A stretch of 64,000 bases of DNA, from positions 31,254-95,253 of the forward strand of contig NZ_BIMK01000012.1 in NCBI RefSeq assembly GCF_004001045.1, written 5' to 3'. Below, piece after piece: positions 34,759-44,848 of the stretch (the first letter of the stretch is position 1; each line of letters starts with the position of its first letter). The notes beneath the pieces were generated by a model. The model saw only the letters and a program-made list of their open reading frames with translations. It was not told where the DNA came from and did not search any database. The translations under genes and the position numbers were made by a program. The stretch comes from Paenibacillus chibensis. Its GTDB lineage: Bacteria > Bacillota > Bacilli > Paenibacillales > Paenibacillaceae.

Positions 34759-34937
34759 GATTTATTGAAGATTTCAGATAGTAACAAATTCGATGCTAGG
34801 CGCAAGAAAAACAAAATCGAAAAGCGGATTTTTAGAGTTGTTTTGAGTTGAAGTCCGTCGATGAACTTTTCTCATAGATGGTAGCTCAAGATCCTAGGCT
34901 CTAAAGTATCATATCGTTATAAGGCGGTTCTGATCGG
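34759..34937. other. 3' untranslated or intergenic region downstream of thiN
   Basis: AT-rich sequence between the terminator and the thiN stop. No gene or known RNA motif was recognised here, nor in the leader of the NlpC/P60 gene (34541-34724), where I looked for and did not find a c-di-AMP riboswitch. Confidence 0.45.
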
Positions 34938-35579
34938 TTAGTCGTTGCTTTGAATCACCAGCAAAAGACCGCCCTCGACGCTGACCAGACCGGTTGAGCT
35001 CAGCAGCACGTTGCTGATGCCGAGAGACTCTCCGATTTTGAGGGTGGCGTTCGTGAGCGGATATTGAAATCCTTCGAGCGTGATGCCCGTAACCTCAGGC
35101 GTCATAGGAAGCAGGGATACATATTTATAACCGCGATCCTGCACATCGAGACGGGAGCCGGTCATGGTTATGTAATTGTTGCGATCCATCATGGCACAAG
35201 AGATATGATGCTGGAGCCCGCGGTTCAGCATTTGGACGTTGGCAAGGGTATGATCCATGCGCGTTCCCGTCCCGCCAATGAGCAGGATGAATTCGGGCTG
35301 TTCCCGGATGGCCATTTCAAAGGCGAGCTCGGTATCGGTTAAATTTTTATCGATCGGGTCACATTCTACGATTTTCCCGGCTTTTGACCGGACATGCTCC
35401 AGCTCCTGCGAGGATATGGAGTCGAAGTCGCCAACGGCAAGATCGGGTTTGATCCCGTGACGGATGAGGAAAAGAGCTCCTTTATCCGCGCCGATGATAA
35501 AATCTCCCGGCTGTAATTCTTGTATATATTGAGGATGAAGCTCTCCTCCTGAAAAAATAACTACGCGTTGTTTGCTCAT
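34938..35579 (-). CDS. thiN: Thiamine pyrophosphokinase
   Basis: A 213-residue enzyme that transfers pyrophosphate from ATP to thiamine. Family motifs are present: GADKGALFLIRHGIKPDLAV with GDFDS, the KNLTDTELA loop, and LIGGTGTRMDHTLANV. The C-terminal beta-barrel that binds thiamine is complete. The ATG at 35579 follows GGGGGAAC; the longer frame starting at 35600 overlaps that site. Confidence 0.93.
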   Translation of the reverse strand: MSKQRVVIFSGGELHPQYIQELQPGDFIIGADKGALFLIRHGIKPDLAVGDFDSISSQELEHVRSKAGKIVECDPIDKNLTDTELAFEMAIREQPEFILLIGGTGTRMDHTLANVQMLNRGLQHHISCAMMDRNNYITMTGSRLDVQDRGYKYVSLLPMTPEVTGITLEGFQYPLTNATLKIGESLGISNVLLSSTGLVSVEGGLLLVIQSND

Positions 35580-35656
35580 GTTTGTTCCCCCTAAAACCAT
35601 TCATTGCGATCTCGTTTCATATCGTTTGTTTCTTCAGTATAAATGAGAAAACATAG

Positions 35657-35686
35657 TTGCACAATTTAGGCAGCCGCGACTACAAT
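35657..35686 (+). promoter_or_regulatory. Candidate SigA promoter of the TRIC-like gene
   Basis: TTGCAC (35657-35662) and TACAAT (35681-35686) are 18 bases apart, about 40 bases before the start. Confidence 0.5.
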
Positions 35687-35723
35687 AGGGAAGACATAGG
35701 ATAGGGGAGAGGTTAGAGAGAAA

Positions 35724-36398
35724 TTGGACATGCATGCTTTTGAAATTTTCAGCATCATTGGCACGATCGCTTTTGCGATGTCCGGCGCATTTGTTGCCAT
35801 GGAAGAAGATTACGACATCCTGGGCATACTGGTGCTGGGTCTGGTCACGGCTTTTGGCGGCGGCGTCATCCGCAACGTTCTGATCGGGGTGCCGGTTACC
35901 ACGCTGTGGAGCCAGGGGCTGCTGATTAAACTGGCGATATTGTCAGTGATCATTGCATTTCTGCTTCCTTTGGGCTGGATCAAGCACTGGAAACGAACCG
36001 AGGCCTGGTTTGATGCAATCGGATTATCCGCTTTTGCCATCCAGGGAGCGCTGTACGCTGCCAATATGCATCACCCGTTGTCGGCTGTGGCCGTGGCCGC
36101 AGTCATGACAGGAGTCGGCGGCGGCATCATCCGTGATCTTCTGGCCGGACGCAAGCCGCTTGTACTGCGTGATGAAATTTATGCAGTTTGGGCGATGATT
36201 GCCGGCGTTGTCATCGGACTGAACTGGATTCATACGACATGGCAGGCTGTTTTGCTGTTTGCGGTCATCGTTTTGCTTCGCATGCTTTCTGTCTATTATA
36301 AATGGAAGCTGCCGCGCCGCACGCTGCAGATGTCTTCTTCGACCGGTCTCTCCGTACAGAACCAACATAAGGGCGAACACAGCCGGAAGACAGCATAA
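35724..36398 (+). CDS. TRIC-family (UPF0126) cation channel protein
   Basis: A 224-residue membrane protein with about seven spans built from two repeats. The repeat signatures are GGGVIRNVLIGVP and GGGIIRDLLAGRKPLVL, diagnostic of the UPF0126/TRIC family, whose members form trimeric cation channels. The C-terminus is short, basic and cytoplasmic. Either the TTG at 35724 or the ATG at 35730 could be the start; both share the same G/A-rich upstream site. The next gene follows 20 bases after the stop. Confidence 0.9.
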   Translation: MDMHAFEIFSIIGTIAFAMSGAFVAMEEDYDILGILVLGLVTAFGGGVIRNVLIGVPVTTLWSQGLLIKLAILSVIIAFLLPLGWIKHWKRTEAWFDAIGLSAFAIQGALYAANMHHPLSAVAVAAVMTGVGGGIIRDLLAGRKPLVLRDEIYAVWAMIAGVVIGLNWIHTTWQAVLLFAVIVLLRMLSVYYKWKLPRRTLQMSSSTGLSVQNQHKGEHSRKTA

Positions 36399-36418
36399 TG
36401 GAAGAAGGAGGCTATAAC

Positions 36419-36883
36419 ATGGTAAACGTATTATTCGTTTGTTTGGGAAACATTTGCCGTTCGCCTATGGCGGAAGCCATTATGAGACACAAGGTGAAGG
36501 AAGCAGGTCTGGAAAACGAGATACAAGTCGATTCGGCGGGCACCGGCGATTGGCATGTCGGTCACATCCCCCATGAGGGAACACGTGATTTGCTGGATCG
36601 CCATGAGATCAGCTACGAGGGGATTCGGGCGCGTCAGCTCGCAGGTCCGGATTTTGAACGTTTCGATTATATTGTCGTCATGGATGACAGTAATTGGTCG
36701 AATGTTAGGAAGCTTCCCGGAGCCAAGGAGAACAGCCTGATAAAGTTCATGAATCTGTTGCCCGGGCATGAGTTGAAGGAAGTCCCTGATCCGTATTATA
36801 CCGGCAACTTTGATCAGGTATACGAATTGATGGAAGCTGGGTGCGATGTGCTGCTGAATCGAATCAGAAAAGAGTTAAAATAG
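36419..36883 (+). CDS. Low-molecular-weight protein tyrosine phosphatase
   Basis: A 154-residue phosphatase. The P-loop CLGNICRS (Cys8, Arg14 of the C-x5-R motif) lies at the N-terminus and the general acid Asp is in VPDPYYTG. The length is standard. AAGAAGGAGG lies seven bases before the ATG at 36419. It is probably co-transcribed with the TRIC-like gene. The target (tyrosine or arginine phosphate) cannot be decided by sequence alone. Confidence 0.92.
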   Translation: MVNVLFVCLGNICRSPMAEAIMRHKVKEAGLENEIQVDSAGTGDWHVGHIPHEGTRDLLDRHEISYEGIRARQLAGPDFERFDYIVVMDDSNWSNVRKLPGAKENSLIKFMNLLPGHELKEVPDPYYTGNFDQVYELMEAGCDVLLNRIRKELK

Positions 36884-36932
36884 CTTCGATATCTTTGCGA
36901 TCGGCAGCTGGAGCCAGGTAAAGTATTTCTTG

Positions 36933-36955
36933 AAAAGGCACTTGCTGCCTTTTTT
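36933..36955 (+). terminator. Terminator after the phosphatase gene
   Basis: AAAAGGCA pairs with TGCCTTTT around CTTGC, with further T residues. Confidence 0.75.
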
Positions 36956-36992
36956 CGGAAAAACAATGAAAACGCAATCATTTTATGAAAAT

Positions 36993-37061
36993 AAAAAAGG
37001 TGAACCATCGACAACGTTCTGCTGTTGTATTCAACAAGCAAGTCATGGGCTCACCTTTTAT
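36993..37061 (-). terminator. Terminator of the esterase gene
   Basis: On the minus strand AAAAGGTGAGCCCAT pairs with ATGGTTCACCTTTT (mismatched in the middle), enclosing a smaller GTTG/CAAC arm, and ends in TTTTTTATTTT. Confidence 0.6.
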
Positions 37062-37077
37062 GATGTTTATTTTGCGG

Positions 37078-37809
37078 TTAAGCGTGTAAAAAGTACTTTA
37101 GGGCGTCCGGCAGCTCTTTTTGCCAGAATCCCCATATATGCTTGCCGTCCTTTTCCGCGTAGGTGACCTTGGCGCCGCGGTCAAGAAGAAGTTCCCGGGT
37201 TTGACGGTTCAGCTCCACGAAGTTATGAACGCCATGATCACTTTCGAAGGCGGTCTCCTGCAGGCCGACAATCATGTAGATATCAAGCTGGGACAGGTCG
37301 TCCTGGGCTTCGTAGATGTCCTGGGAGGCCGGATAAAAGGCGCCGGACAGGCTGATGATTCGCTGAAACAGCTCCGGATAGCGGATGGCCAAATGAAGAG
37401 ATACGCTTCCTCCAAGGGAATCTCCGGCGAGAACGCGCTCGGATGCTTCCCTTCTGACAGGATATTTGGCTTCGATGAAGGGAATAATCTCTTCTGCGAA
37501 GCAGCGGGTATACGCATCGAAACGGCTGCCGAACGGAGCGTATTCTTGCGTACGTACAGAGGTATCCACCTCTACACCCACTATAATGAAAGGTTCCGCA
37601 TCGCCGTCCAGGATCAAATGATTGGCAGTTGTGGCGATCCGGCCAAAATTGAAAAATTCTTCACCGTCTTGGCAGTATACGACCGGGTAGCTCAAAATTT
37701 CATTGTATCCAGGCGGGAGGTAGACCCGAAGATTCCGTGTTTCATTGAGGAACTGGCTGTCAATTTGTTCTTTATTGATGGTCCGTTTCAGATATTTTGA
37801 ATCCGTCAT
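37078..37809 (-). CDS. Alpha/beta-hydrolase esterase (esterase D / enterochelin-esterase-like)
   Basis: A 243-residue cytoplasmic hydrolase. The nucleophile elbow is AGDSLGGSVS (Ser in G-x-S-x-G), and the His is in KHIWGFWQKELPDAL near the C-terminus. The N-terminal TRNLRVYLPPGYN and VVYCQDGEEFF are typical of putative esterase-family proteins. No signal peptide occurs. The substrate is unknown and no siderophore genes are nearby. Confidence 0.87.
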   Translation of the reverse strand: MTDSKYLKRTINKEQIDSQFLNETRNLRVYLPPGYNEILSYPVVYCQDGEEFFNFGRIATTANHLILDGDAEPFIIVGVEVDTSVRTQEYAPFGSRFDAYTRCFAEEIIPFIEAKYPVRREASERVLAGDSLGGSVSLHLAIRYPELFQRIISLSGAFYPASQDIYEAQDDLSQLDIYMIVGLQETAFESDHGVHNFVELNRQTRELLLDRGAKVTYAEKDGKHIWGFWQKELPDALKYFLHA

Positions 37810-37983
37810 TCTCGTTCACCCTTCTGACCGTTGATTTTTCAGTTGAATATGTCCTTGAGTACCATCATCCATCTTCTGGCAATGTTCACGTTTTTGTCAA
37901 ACACAAGGGATCTGTTGCACAATAAAATCAATACTGTTATACATACAAACCTTGATTATTGTGAAATTTAATCCGCAATAGCT

Positions 37984-38013
37984 TTGACGAAACGAATAAA
38001 ACAGGTGTATAAT
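37984..38013 (+). promoter_or_regulatory. SigA-type promoter of the pdh operon
   Basis: TTGACG (37984-37989) and TATAAT (38008-38013) are 18 bases apart, 53 bases before the pdhA start. Confidence 0.75.
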
Positions 38014-38066
38014 AATTCTATAACAGCAGCACTTGATATTCAAATTTTTTTGTTGAGGTGAAGATA

Positions 38067-39134
38067 ATGAGCAAGGTGCCTTATGAAGTGTATACCGAGG
38101 AAGTCGAAGCGCTTTCCGTGCTCTCTCCCGAAGGTGAAATCGTTAACAAAGATAAAATGCCTAACCTTACTGATGATCAGTTAAAAGAAATTATGTACCG
38201 TATGGTATTTACCCGTACCTGGGACGATCGTGCCGTAAACCTGGGACGTCAAGGCCGCCTCGGCTTCTACGCTCCGGTATCCGGTCAGGAAGCAACGATG
38301 GTCGGCAGTGAATACGCGCTGGAAAAAGAAGATTTCGTGTGCCCGGGCTATCGCGATATGCCGCAAATCGTGTGGCATGGCTTGCCGCTTTATCAAGCAT
38401 TCCTTTATTCCCGTGGACACCAGCATGGTGGGGAAATTCCTGAAGGTGTCAATGTTCTGATGCCGCAAATTATCATCGGTGCGCAAATTTTGCATGCGAT
38501 GGGTATTGCTATGGGCTTCAAACTGAAAAAACAAAAACATGTTGCTATCACTTATACAGGTGACGGCGGTTCTTCGGAAGGTGACTTCTATGAAGGTCTG
38601 AACTACGCCGGACGCTTCAAACTGCCAGTCATTTTCTTTGTGCAAAACAACGGTTATGCCATCACAACTCCTTTCGCAAAACAAACAGCAGCGTTGTCTA
38701 TCGCTCACAAAGCAGTAGCAGCCGGCATCCGCGGCGTTAAAATCGACGGCATGGACGTGCTCGCTGTCATTAGTGCTGTTCAGGAAGCCGCAGAGCTGGC
38801 TCGTAAAGGCGAAGGCGCGACTCTGATCGAAGCTGTGACTTACCGTTTCCGTCCACACTCCTTGTCTGACGACGCTACCAAGTATCGTACGAAAGACGAA
38901 GAAGGCGAGTGGAACGAAAAGGATCCGATTACCCGCATGGCTAAATATCTGGAGAAAAAAGGCTTGTGGACTGAAGAAGACACGGCCCGCGTGAAAGAAG
39001 AAGCCAAAGCGAAAGTAAACGAAGAGATCAAAAAAGCGGAACAAACGGCTAAGATGACGGTTCCTGGCCTGATCGACAGCATGTTCGAGCAAACCCCGAA
39101 ACATTTGGAAGAGCAAAAAGCCGATTTCCAATAA
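38067..39134 (+). CDS. pdhA: Pyruvate dehydrogenase E1 component, alpha subunit
   Basis: A 355-residue subunit of the thiamine-diphosphate-dependent decarboxylase. The TPP motif is YTGDGGSSEGDFYEGLNYAGRFKLPVIF..NN (GDG to NN). The regulatory loop region RPHSLSDDATKYR is also present. GAGGTG lies seven bases before the ATG. It opens the four-gene pdhABCD operon, which makes acetyl-CoA from pyruvate. Codon use is strongly biased, as expected for a highly expressed gene, and this creates long antisense open frames. Confidence 0.97.
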   Translation: MSKVPYEVYTEEVEALSVLSPEGEIVNKDKMPNLTDDQLKEIMYRMVFTRTWDDRAVNLGRQGRLGFYAPVSGQEATMVGSEYALEKEDFVCPGYRDMPQIVWHGLPLYQAFLYSRGHQHGGEIPEGVNVLMPQIIIGAQILHAMGIAMGFKLKKQKHVAITYTGDGGSSEGDFYEGLNYAGRFKLPVIFFVQNNGYAITTPFAKQTAALSIAHKAVAAGIRGVKIDGMDVLAVISAVQEAAELARKGEGATLIEAVTYRFRPHSLSDDATKYRTKDEEGEWNEKDPITRMAKYLEKKGLWTEEDTARVKEEAKAKVNEEIKKAEQTAKMTVPGLIDSMFEQTPKHLEEQKADFQ

Positions 39135-39197
39135 ATTCGAAACAAACGTATTGCTGAAGCAACGTGAACAGTGAATGTTTAAGGAGGAAATGAAGCA

Positions 39198-40178
39198 ATG
39201 GCACAAATGAATATGAAAGAAGCGATCCGCGACGCGCTGCGCGTGGAGATGAAGCGTGACCCGAATGTCATCGTGTTCGGTGAAGACGTGGGTAATGTTG
39301 GGGGCGTGTTCCGTGCGACGGAAGGCCTGCAAAAAGAATTCGGCGAAGAGCGTATTTTCGATACTCCGCTGGCCGAGTCCGCTATTGGCGGTATGGCGGT
39401 AGGTTTGGGAATCCAAGGCTTCCGTCCGGTAGCTGAAATCCAGTTCGTCGGATTTATTTACGAGGCACTTGACCAAATGTTCGTTCAAGCAGCTCGTATG
39501 CGTTACCGCTCCGGCGGCCGCTATAACGCTCCGATCGTGTTCCGCACGCCTTTCGGCGGAGGGGTAAAGGCAGCTGAGCTTCATACGGATTCCCTGGAAG
39601 GTTTGGCGATCCAGACTCCGGGTATTAAAGTGGTAGTGCCTTCGAACCCTTACGATGCAAAAGGCTTGTTGATCGCCTCGATCCGCGACAATGACCCTGT
39701 ATTCTTCATGGAGCATTTGAACCTGTACCATGCGTTCCGCGCTGAAGTGCCTGAAGAGGATTATGTGGTGGAGCTGGGCAAGGCGAATGTGGTCCGCGAA
39801 GGTTCCGATGTTACGATCATCACTTACGGCATGATGGTTCACACGGCAACGAAAGCTGCCGAAGAGCTGGAGAAAACAAGCGGCATCAAAGCCGAAGTGA
39901 TTGATCTGCGTACGCTCAATCCTTTGGATATCGATACCATTGTTGCTTCCATCAAGAAAACGAACCGCGCCATCGTGGTTCAGGAAGCGCAAAAAACTTC
40001 CGGCGTTGCTGCCGAAGTGATTGCTCAAATTAACGAGAAGGCTATTTTGCATCTCGAAGCGCCTGTACTCCGTGTTGCTGGACCGGACACAGTGTATCCT
40101 TTCGCGCAAATCGAAGATACTTGGCTTCCGACACCGGCTCGTGTAATTGCTGCAGTCAACAAAGTTATGGAATTCTAA
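39198..40178 (+). CDS. pdhB: Pyruvate dehydrogenase E1 component, beta subunit
   Basis: A 326-residue subunit that pairs with PdhA to form the E1 heterotetramer. Typical blocks are [19 protein letters not shown] near the start, the [18 protein letters not shown] segment with the catalytic Glu region, and [10 protein letters not shown] 63-base gap with AAGGAGG follows pdhA. Confidence 0.97.
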   Translation: MAQMNMKEAIRDALRVEMKRDPNVIVFGEDVGNVGGVFRATEGLQKEFGEERIFDTPLAESAIGGMAVGLGIQGFRPVAEIQFVGFIYEALDQMFVQAARMRYRSGGRYNAPIVFRTPFGGGVKAAELHTDSLEGLAIQTPGIKVVVPSNPYDAKGLLIASIRDNDPVFFMEHLNLYHAFRAEVPEEDYVVELGKANVVREGSDVTIITYGMMVHTATKAAEELEKTSGIKAEVIDLRTLNPLDIDTIVASIKKTNRAIVVQEAQKTSGVAAEVIAQINEKAILHLEAPVLRVAGPDTVYPFAQIEDTWLPTPARVIAAVNKVMEF

Positions 40179-40210
40179 GAAAAGCAGTCATTTGATTGGA
40201 GGTTGTAAAG

Positions 40211-41536
40211 GTGGCAAAATTTGAATATCGTTTCCCTGAATTGGGCGAAGGCCTGCATGAGGGCGAAATCATTAAAATGCATATCAAACCGGGTGATAAA
40301 GTAACGGACGACGACATCATCATGGAAGTGCAAAACGACAAGGCGGTTGTCGAAGTTCCGTGCCCGGTCAACGGTACCGTACAGGAAGTGCTGACAAAGG
40401 ACGGTCAAGTGTGCCGCGTCGGCGAAATCGTTGCTATTATTGATGCGGAAGGCGAAATTCCTGAACAGGAAGCTCCTGCCGCTGATCATGGCTCTCAAGA
40501 AGCAGACGCAGCGAAAGGCAGCGCGGACACGACTTCCTCGCCTGCACAAAGCAGCCCTGAAGCCGCTAAAGAAGGCGGTCAAGGCACAGCTGCTCCGGCA
40601 GCTCCGAACAAAGAAGTGCTGGCTACGCCTAGCGTTCGCAAATTTGCCCGTGAGCAAGGTGTCGACATCACGCAAGTGAACGGCACAGGCAACAACGGCA
40701 AGATCACCAAGGAAGACGTGGAAGCCTTCAAAAACGGCGGCGGCCAGGCATCTGCACCTGCTGCAGCCGGTAAGAGCGAAGAGCAAGCGGCTCCAGCAGC
40801 ATCGGCTGCCTCTACAGCTGCCGTGGATACGCGTGCCGAAGAAGAACGCGTTCCGTTTAAAGGCATCCGTAAAGCGATCTCCAACGCTATGGTTAAATCC
40901 GCATACACGGCGCCGCATGTTACCATCATGGATGAAGTGGACGTTACGGAGCTGGTGGCTTTCCGTACCCGCATGAAGCCGATCGCCGAGAAAAAAGGTA
41001 CCAAGATCACTTATTTGCCTTTCATCGTTAAAGCACTGGTTGCGGCTTCCCGCCAATTCCCTGCTTTGAATGCGATGATCGACGAAGAGAACAACGAAAT
41101 TGTGTACAAGAAATACTATAATATCGGTATCGCAACCGATACAGATAACGGTTTGATCGTTCCGGTTATCAAGGATGCTGACCGTAAGAGCATATGGATG
41201 ATCGCTGACAGCATCCGTGACCTGGCAGCACGCGGCCGCGATGGCAAGCTGTCTCCGAACGAAATGAAAGGCAGCACGATCTCGATCACCAACATTGGTT
41301 CTGCCGGCGGCATGTTCTTTACTCCGATCATCAACTTCCCTGAAGTTGCGATTCTGGGTACCGGACGCATCTCCGAGAAACCTGTCGTGAAAAATGGCGA
41401 AATCGTAGCCGCTCCTGTGATGGCATTGTCCCTGAGCTTCGATCATCGCATCATCGATGGCGCAACGGCACAACATTTCATGAACTATATTAAATCGCTG
41501 CTCAGCAACCCTGAGCTGCTGGTTATGGAGGTATAA
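40211..41536 (+). CDS. pdhC: Dihydrolipoamide acetyltransferase (E2)
   Basis: A 441-residue core enzyme of the complex. One lipoyl domain (1-80) carries the attachment Lys44 in [10 protein letters not shown]. An Ala/Pro/Glu-rich linker follows, then the E1/E3-binding domain ([22 protein letters not shown]...KEDVEAF, about 145-180), a second linker and the catalytic domain with the [10 protein letters not shown] motif. The GTG at 40211 is chosen because GGAGGT lies six bases upstream and the product then starts [14 protein letters not shown] as in relatives. Confidence 0.97.
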   Translation: MAKFEYRFPELGEGLHEGEIIKMHIKPGDKVTDDDIIMEVQNDKAVVEVPCPVNGTVQEVLTKDGQVCRVGEIVAIIDAEGEIPEQEAPAADHGSQEADAAKGSADTTSSPAQSSPEAAKEGGQGTAAPAAPNKEVLATPSVRKFAREQGVDITQVNGTGNNGKITKEDVEAFKNGGGQASAPAAAGKSEEQAAPAASAASTAAVDTRAEEERVPFKGIRKAISNAMVKSAYTAPHVTIMDEVDVTELVAFRTRMKPIAEKKGTKITYLPFIVKALVAASRQFPALNAMIDEENNEIVYKKYYNIGIATDTDNGLIVPVIKDADRKSIWMIADSIRDLAARGRDGKLSPNEMKGSTISITNIGSAGGMFFTPIINFPEVAILGTGRISEKPVVKNGEIVAAPVMALSLSFDHRIIDGATAQHFMNYIKSLLSNPELLVMEV

Positions 41537-41539
41537 GAC

Positions 41540-42961
41540 ATGGTAGTAGGTGACGCTTCACTCGATATCGACACATTAGTAATTGGTGCAGGTCCCGGCG
41601 GTTATGTTGCTGCTATCCGCGCAGCGCAATTGGGTCAAAAAGTCCTGATCGTGGACAAATCCGAAGTCGGCGGCGTGTGCTTGAACCGCGGCTGTATCCC
41701 TTCCAAAGCCCTGATCGCAGCGGCTCACCAATATGAGTCTGCGAAGCATGGCGAAGCTTTCGGCGTAACCGCCGAAAACGTGAAAGTGGATTTCTCCAAA
41801 ACCCAAGAATTCAAAAACAGCGTTGTTAAAAAGCTGACTGGCGGCGTAGCCGGTCTGCTCAAAGGCAACAAAGTTGAAGTTTTCAACGGAGAGTGTATGT
41901 TCATCAGCGAAAATGAAGCACGCTGCTTCAACGAGCATGAATCCCCACGCTACCGTTTCAAGCACTGCATCATTGCAACAGGTTCCCGTCCAATCGAGCT
42001 GAAAGCATTCCCGTTTGGTGGACGCATCATGTCTTCCACGGAAGCGCTGAGCCTGCCTGAAATTCCGAAGAGCCTTGTCGTAATCGGCGGCGGCTACATC
42101 GGAGCAGAGCTGGGTCAAATGTTCTCCAAATTCGGCACGAAAGTGACCATCCTCGAAGGATTGGATACGATCCTGAACGGATTCGATCCGGACATGACGA
42201 AGCTGGTTGTGAAGAGCATGAACAAAACCGGCGTTGAAATCATCACGAATGCCAAAGCCGAAAGCGCAGAGCAAACGGATAAAGACGTTACGGTTAAATA
42301 TTCGGTGAACGGCGAAACGAAAGAAGTGACTGCAGACTACCTGCTGGTAACGGTTGGACGTCGTCCTAACACGGACGGAGACCTGGGCCTCGACCTGGTT
42401 GGCATCGAAATGACCGACCGCGGACTGGTTAAGGTTGACCATCAAGGACGCACGAACAAACCAAACATCTTCGCAATTGGCGACATCGTTGCCGGCCCTG
42501 CACTTGCACACAAAGCTTCTTACGAAGGTAAAGTAGCAGCGGAAGCCATTTCCGGCCATCCATCCGTGGTGGATTACAAAGTGGTTCCTGCCGTTGCATT
42601 CGTGGATCCTGAATGCGCAAGCGTAGGCTACACCGAAAAAGAAGCCAAAGAAAAAGGCTACAAAGCCAAAGCCGCGAAGTTCCCGTTTGCGGGTAACGGA
42701 CGCGCGCTGTCTTTGAACAACCCTGACGGCTTCGTTAAATTGATTTTTGACGAAGAAAGCCAGTTGGTTCTGGGCTGCCACATTGCCGGTATCGAAGCTT
42801 CCAACCTGATTGCGGAGCTGGGTCTTGCCATCGAAATGGGTGCTACCCTTGAAGATATCGCTTTGACGATCCATGCGCATCCGACGCTGGGTGAAATCGT
42901 GATGGAAACCGCTGAGCTTGCGCTTGGCAATCCGATTCACGTGATCGCGCCACGTAAATAA
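41540..42961 (+). CDS. pdhD: Dihydrolipoamide dehydrogenase (E3)
   Basis: A 473-residue FAD flavoenzyme that reoxidises the lipoyl groups of E2. FAD motif [10 protein letters not shown], redox disulfide in [16 protein letters not shown] motif [11 protein letters not shown], and the C-terminal catalytic His-Glu in HAHPTLGE are all present. It starts three bases after the pdhC stop. Confidence 0.98.
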   Translation: MVVGDASLDIDTLVIGAGPGGYVAAIRAAQLGQKVLIVDKSEVGGVCLNRGCIPSKALIAAAHQYESAKHGEAFGVTAENVKVDFSKTQEFKNSVVKKLTGGVAGLLKGNKVEVFNGECMFISENEARCFNEHESPRYRFKHCIIATGSRPIELKAFPFGGRIMSSTEALSLPEIPKSLVVIGGGYIGAELGQMFSKFGTKVTILEGLDTILNGFDPDMTKLVVKSMNKTGVEIITNAKAESAEQTDKDVTVKYSVNGETKEVTADYLLVTVGRRPNTDGDLGLDLVGIEMTDRGLVKVDHQGRTNKPNIFAIGDIVAGPALAHKASYEGKVAAEAISGHPSVVDYKVVPAVAFVDPECASVGYTEKEAKEKGYKAKAAKFPFAGNGRALSLNNPDGFVKLIFDEESQLVLGCHIAGIEASNLIAELGLAIEMGATLEDIALTIHAHPTLGEIVMETAELALGNPIHVIAPRK

Positions 42962-42983
42962 GCACGGCTATATATAGCACTTG

Positions 42984-43022
42984 AGAGCAAGAGTCCTGGG
43001 ATAACGGGGCTCTTGCTTTTTT
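42984..43022 (+). terminator. Terminator of the pdh operon
   Basis: AGCAAGAG and CTCTTGCT form the stem, with an internal CC/GG extension, followed by TTTTTT. Confidence 0.85.
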
Positions 43023-43329
43023 ACATATCAGATTTCTATTTTCTTAGGTCCGCGCTAAGTGCCAGGAGGGATTCGAAAGCCATACTCAATTTACTGGGCT
43101 GCTTTCAATGGAGTCCGGTTTAATTTAACTATTTTCTCCACGACAAGGTGCATGGTAAACTATTAGAAAGGTTCTTTCAGATGCACTTGCGAGGTGAATG
43201 ACGTAAGGCATCCGGCAGGATCATCTGGACGATGACGTTATCAGACAGCCGATTGCGGTATTTCGGCAGGAACGGCCTTCACGATAGACTCCATTGTATA
43301 TCGACAGATTGACGAAAGGGTTGACAAAC
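43023..43329 (+). other. Long upstream region of thyA
   Basis: About 300 bases between the pdh terminator and thyA. Several short complementary stretches suggest a structured leader, but no known riboswitch or T-box motif was recognised and no gene is supported. Confidence 0.4.
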
Positions 43330-44124
43330 ATGCGTAATTACCTGGATTTATTGAATGACATACTGGAGAACGGAACGCCCAAAGAAGACCGGACGGGCAC
43401 GGGGACGATCTCGGTGTTCGGCAGACAACTGAGATTTGACCTTGCGAAGGGGTTCCCTTTGCTCACGACGAAGCGGATTCATATCAAATCCGTCGTGCAT
43501 GAACTGCTGTGGTTTCTGAGCGGGGATACCAACATCCGATACCTCAAGGAGAATGGCGTATCGATCTGGGATGAATGGGCTGATGAGAATGGGAATTTGG
43601 GCCCTGTATACGGTTCGCAATGGCGGAACTGGGAAGCACCGGACGGCACGCATATCGATCAGATCGCGAATGTCATTGAATCCATCAAACATAATCCAGA
43701 TTCGCGCAGACATATCGTCAGCGCCTGGAATGTGGCGGAGATTGAGCAGATGAAGCTTCCGCCTTGCCATTTTGTCTTTCAATTCTATGTAGCGGGCGGC
43801 AAACTGTCCTGCATGCTCACCATGCGTTCCGTGGACACCTTCCTGGGCCTGCCGTTCAACATCGCCAGCTATGCCCTTTTAACGCATATGGTAGCCCAGC
43901 AGTGTGGTCTAGAGCCTGGCGAGTTTATCTGGTCCGGCGGAGATGTGCATATTTATTCAAATCATCTGGAGCAGGTTAAAACACAGCTCGATCGCGAGCC
44001 GTATGATCTGCCGCAGCTTGTCATCAAGCGTAAACCGGATTCTATTTTCGATTACACGTTCGAGGATTTTGAATTCGTGAACTATAAGCATCATCCCGGC
44101 ATTAAAGCACCGGTTGCCATATAG
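43330..44124 (+). CDS. thyA: Thymidylate synthase (ThyA type)
   Basis: A 264-residue enzyme that methylates dUMP with methylene-tetrahydrofolate; the length equals that of the E. coli-type enzyme. The catalytic Cys is in [12 protein letters not shown], the phosphate-binding Arg in EDRTGTGT and [10 protein letters not shown]. The start at 43330 follows AAAGGG. It releases dihydrofolate, which the next gene's product recycles. Confidence 0.97.
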   Translation: MRNYLDLLNDILENGTPKEDRTGTGTISVFGRQLRFDLAKGFPLLTTKRIHIKSVVHELLWFLSGDTNIRYLKENGVSIWDEWADENGNLGPVYGSQWRNWEAPDGTHIDQIANVIESIKHNPDSRRHIVSAWNVAEIEQMKLPPCHFVFQFYVAGGKLSCMLTMRSVDTFLGLPFNIASYALLTHMVAQQCGLEPGEFIWSGGDVHIYSNHLEQVKTQLDREPYDLPQLVIKRKPDSIFDYTFEDFEFVNYKHHPGIKAPVAI

Positions 44125-44166
44125 CGCACCGATGCTCGCATATTCCCAGTAAAGGAGCTATGTAGG

Positions 44167-44652
44167 ATGAGCATGACATTTATATGGGCCATGGGCTCTA
44201 ACCGGGTCATCGGCCGGGATAACCATCTGCCCTGGCGTCTGCCGAGAGATATGGCGTTTTTTAAGGAACAAACGATCGGCAAGAAGATTCTAATGGGAAG
44301 AAAAACCTGGGAATCCTTTGGGGCCAAGCCTCTGCCGAACCGAGTTAATGTGATCTTGACGCGCGATCCGGATTATACCGCACAAGGTGCCCAAATCATT
44401 CATACGATAGATGAAGCGATAAAGCTGGGTAAGGAAGAGGAACTTATGGTCATCGGAGGAGCGGAGATTTACCGGTTACTGCTTCCTTATGCGGATTGTT
44501 TGGTCGTTACAGAGATCGATCAATCCTTCGAAGGAGATACCTTCTTTCCCGAATTTCCTGAATCCGAATGGAAATGTATTCAGGAAGTACAAGGAATCCG
44601 AGATGACAAAAATCCGTATGATTACTGGTTTCGCACGTATATTCGCGTCTAG
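44167..44652 (+). CDS. dfrA: Dihydrofolate reductase
   Basis: A 161-residue enzyme that reduces dihydrofolate with NADPH. Typical blocks: WAMGSNRVIGRDNHLPWRLP with the Asp residue of the active site, GRKTWESFG, and MVIGGAEIY. It lies 42 bases after thyA, the usual coupling of dTMP synthesis to folate recycling. The symbol follows Bacillus use; folA is a synonym. Confidence 0.96.
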   Translation: MSMTFIWAMGSNRVIGRDNHLPWRLPRDMAFFKEQTIGKKILMGRKTWESFGAKPLPNRVNVILTRDPDYTAQGAQIIHTIDEAIKLGKEEELMVIGGAEIYRLLLPYADCLVVTEIDQSFEGDTFFPEFPESEWKCIQEVQGIRDDKNPYDYWFRTYIRV

Positions 44653-44848
44653 ATTCTGTGACTGGTTTCCATCCAAATGTAAGTAGCGTGTCAAATAGTA
44701 CAAATTATTATTCGGATAATCCATTTAATATACAAAGATTGAGATGCTACTATAATTGAAATATCATTGTGTCGTTAGATAGATTGAACTTGCAGAGAAA
44801 AAGTTGAGTGCGAAATCAACAGGAAAAGAACGGATGGGGGAACACGTC

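Noticed and set aside
38181..40109. 642-codon open frame on the minus strand across pdhA-pdhB
   Set aside because: It mirrors highly expressed genes with biased codons; its sequence is His/Phe/Arg-rich, matches no family and lacks a ribosome site.
40175..42940. Long minus-strand frames of 433 and 454 codons across pdhC and pdhD
   Set aside because: Antisense shadows of the E2 and E3 genes, caused by the same codon bias.
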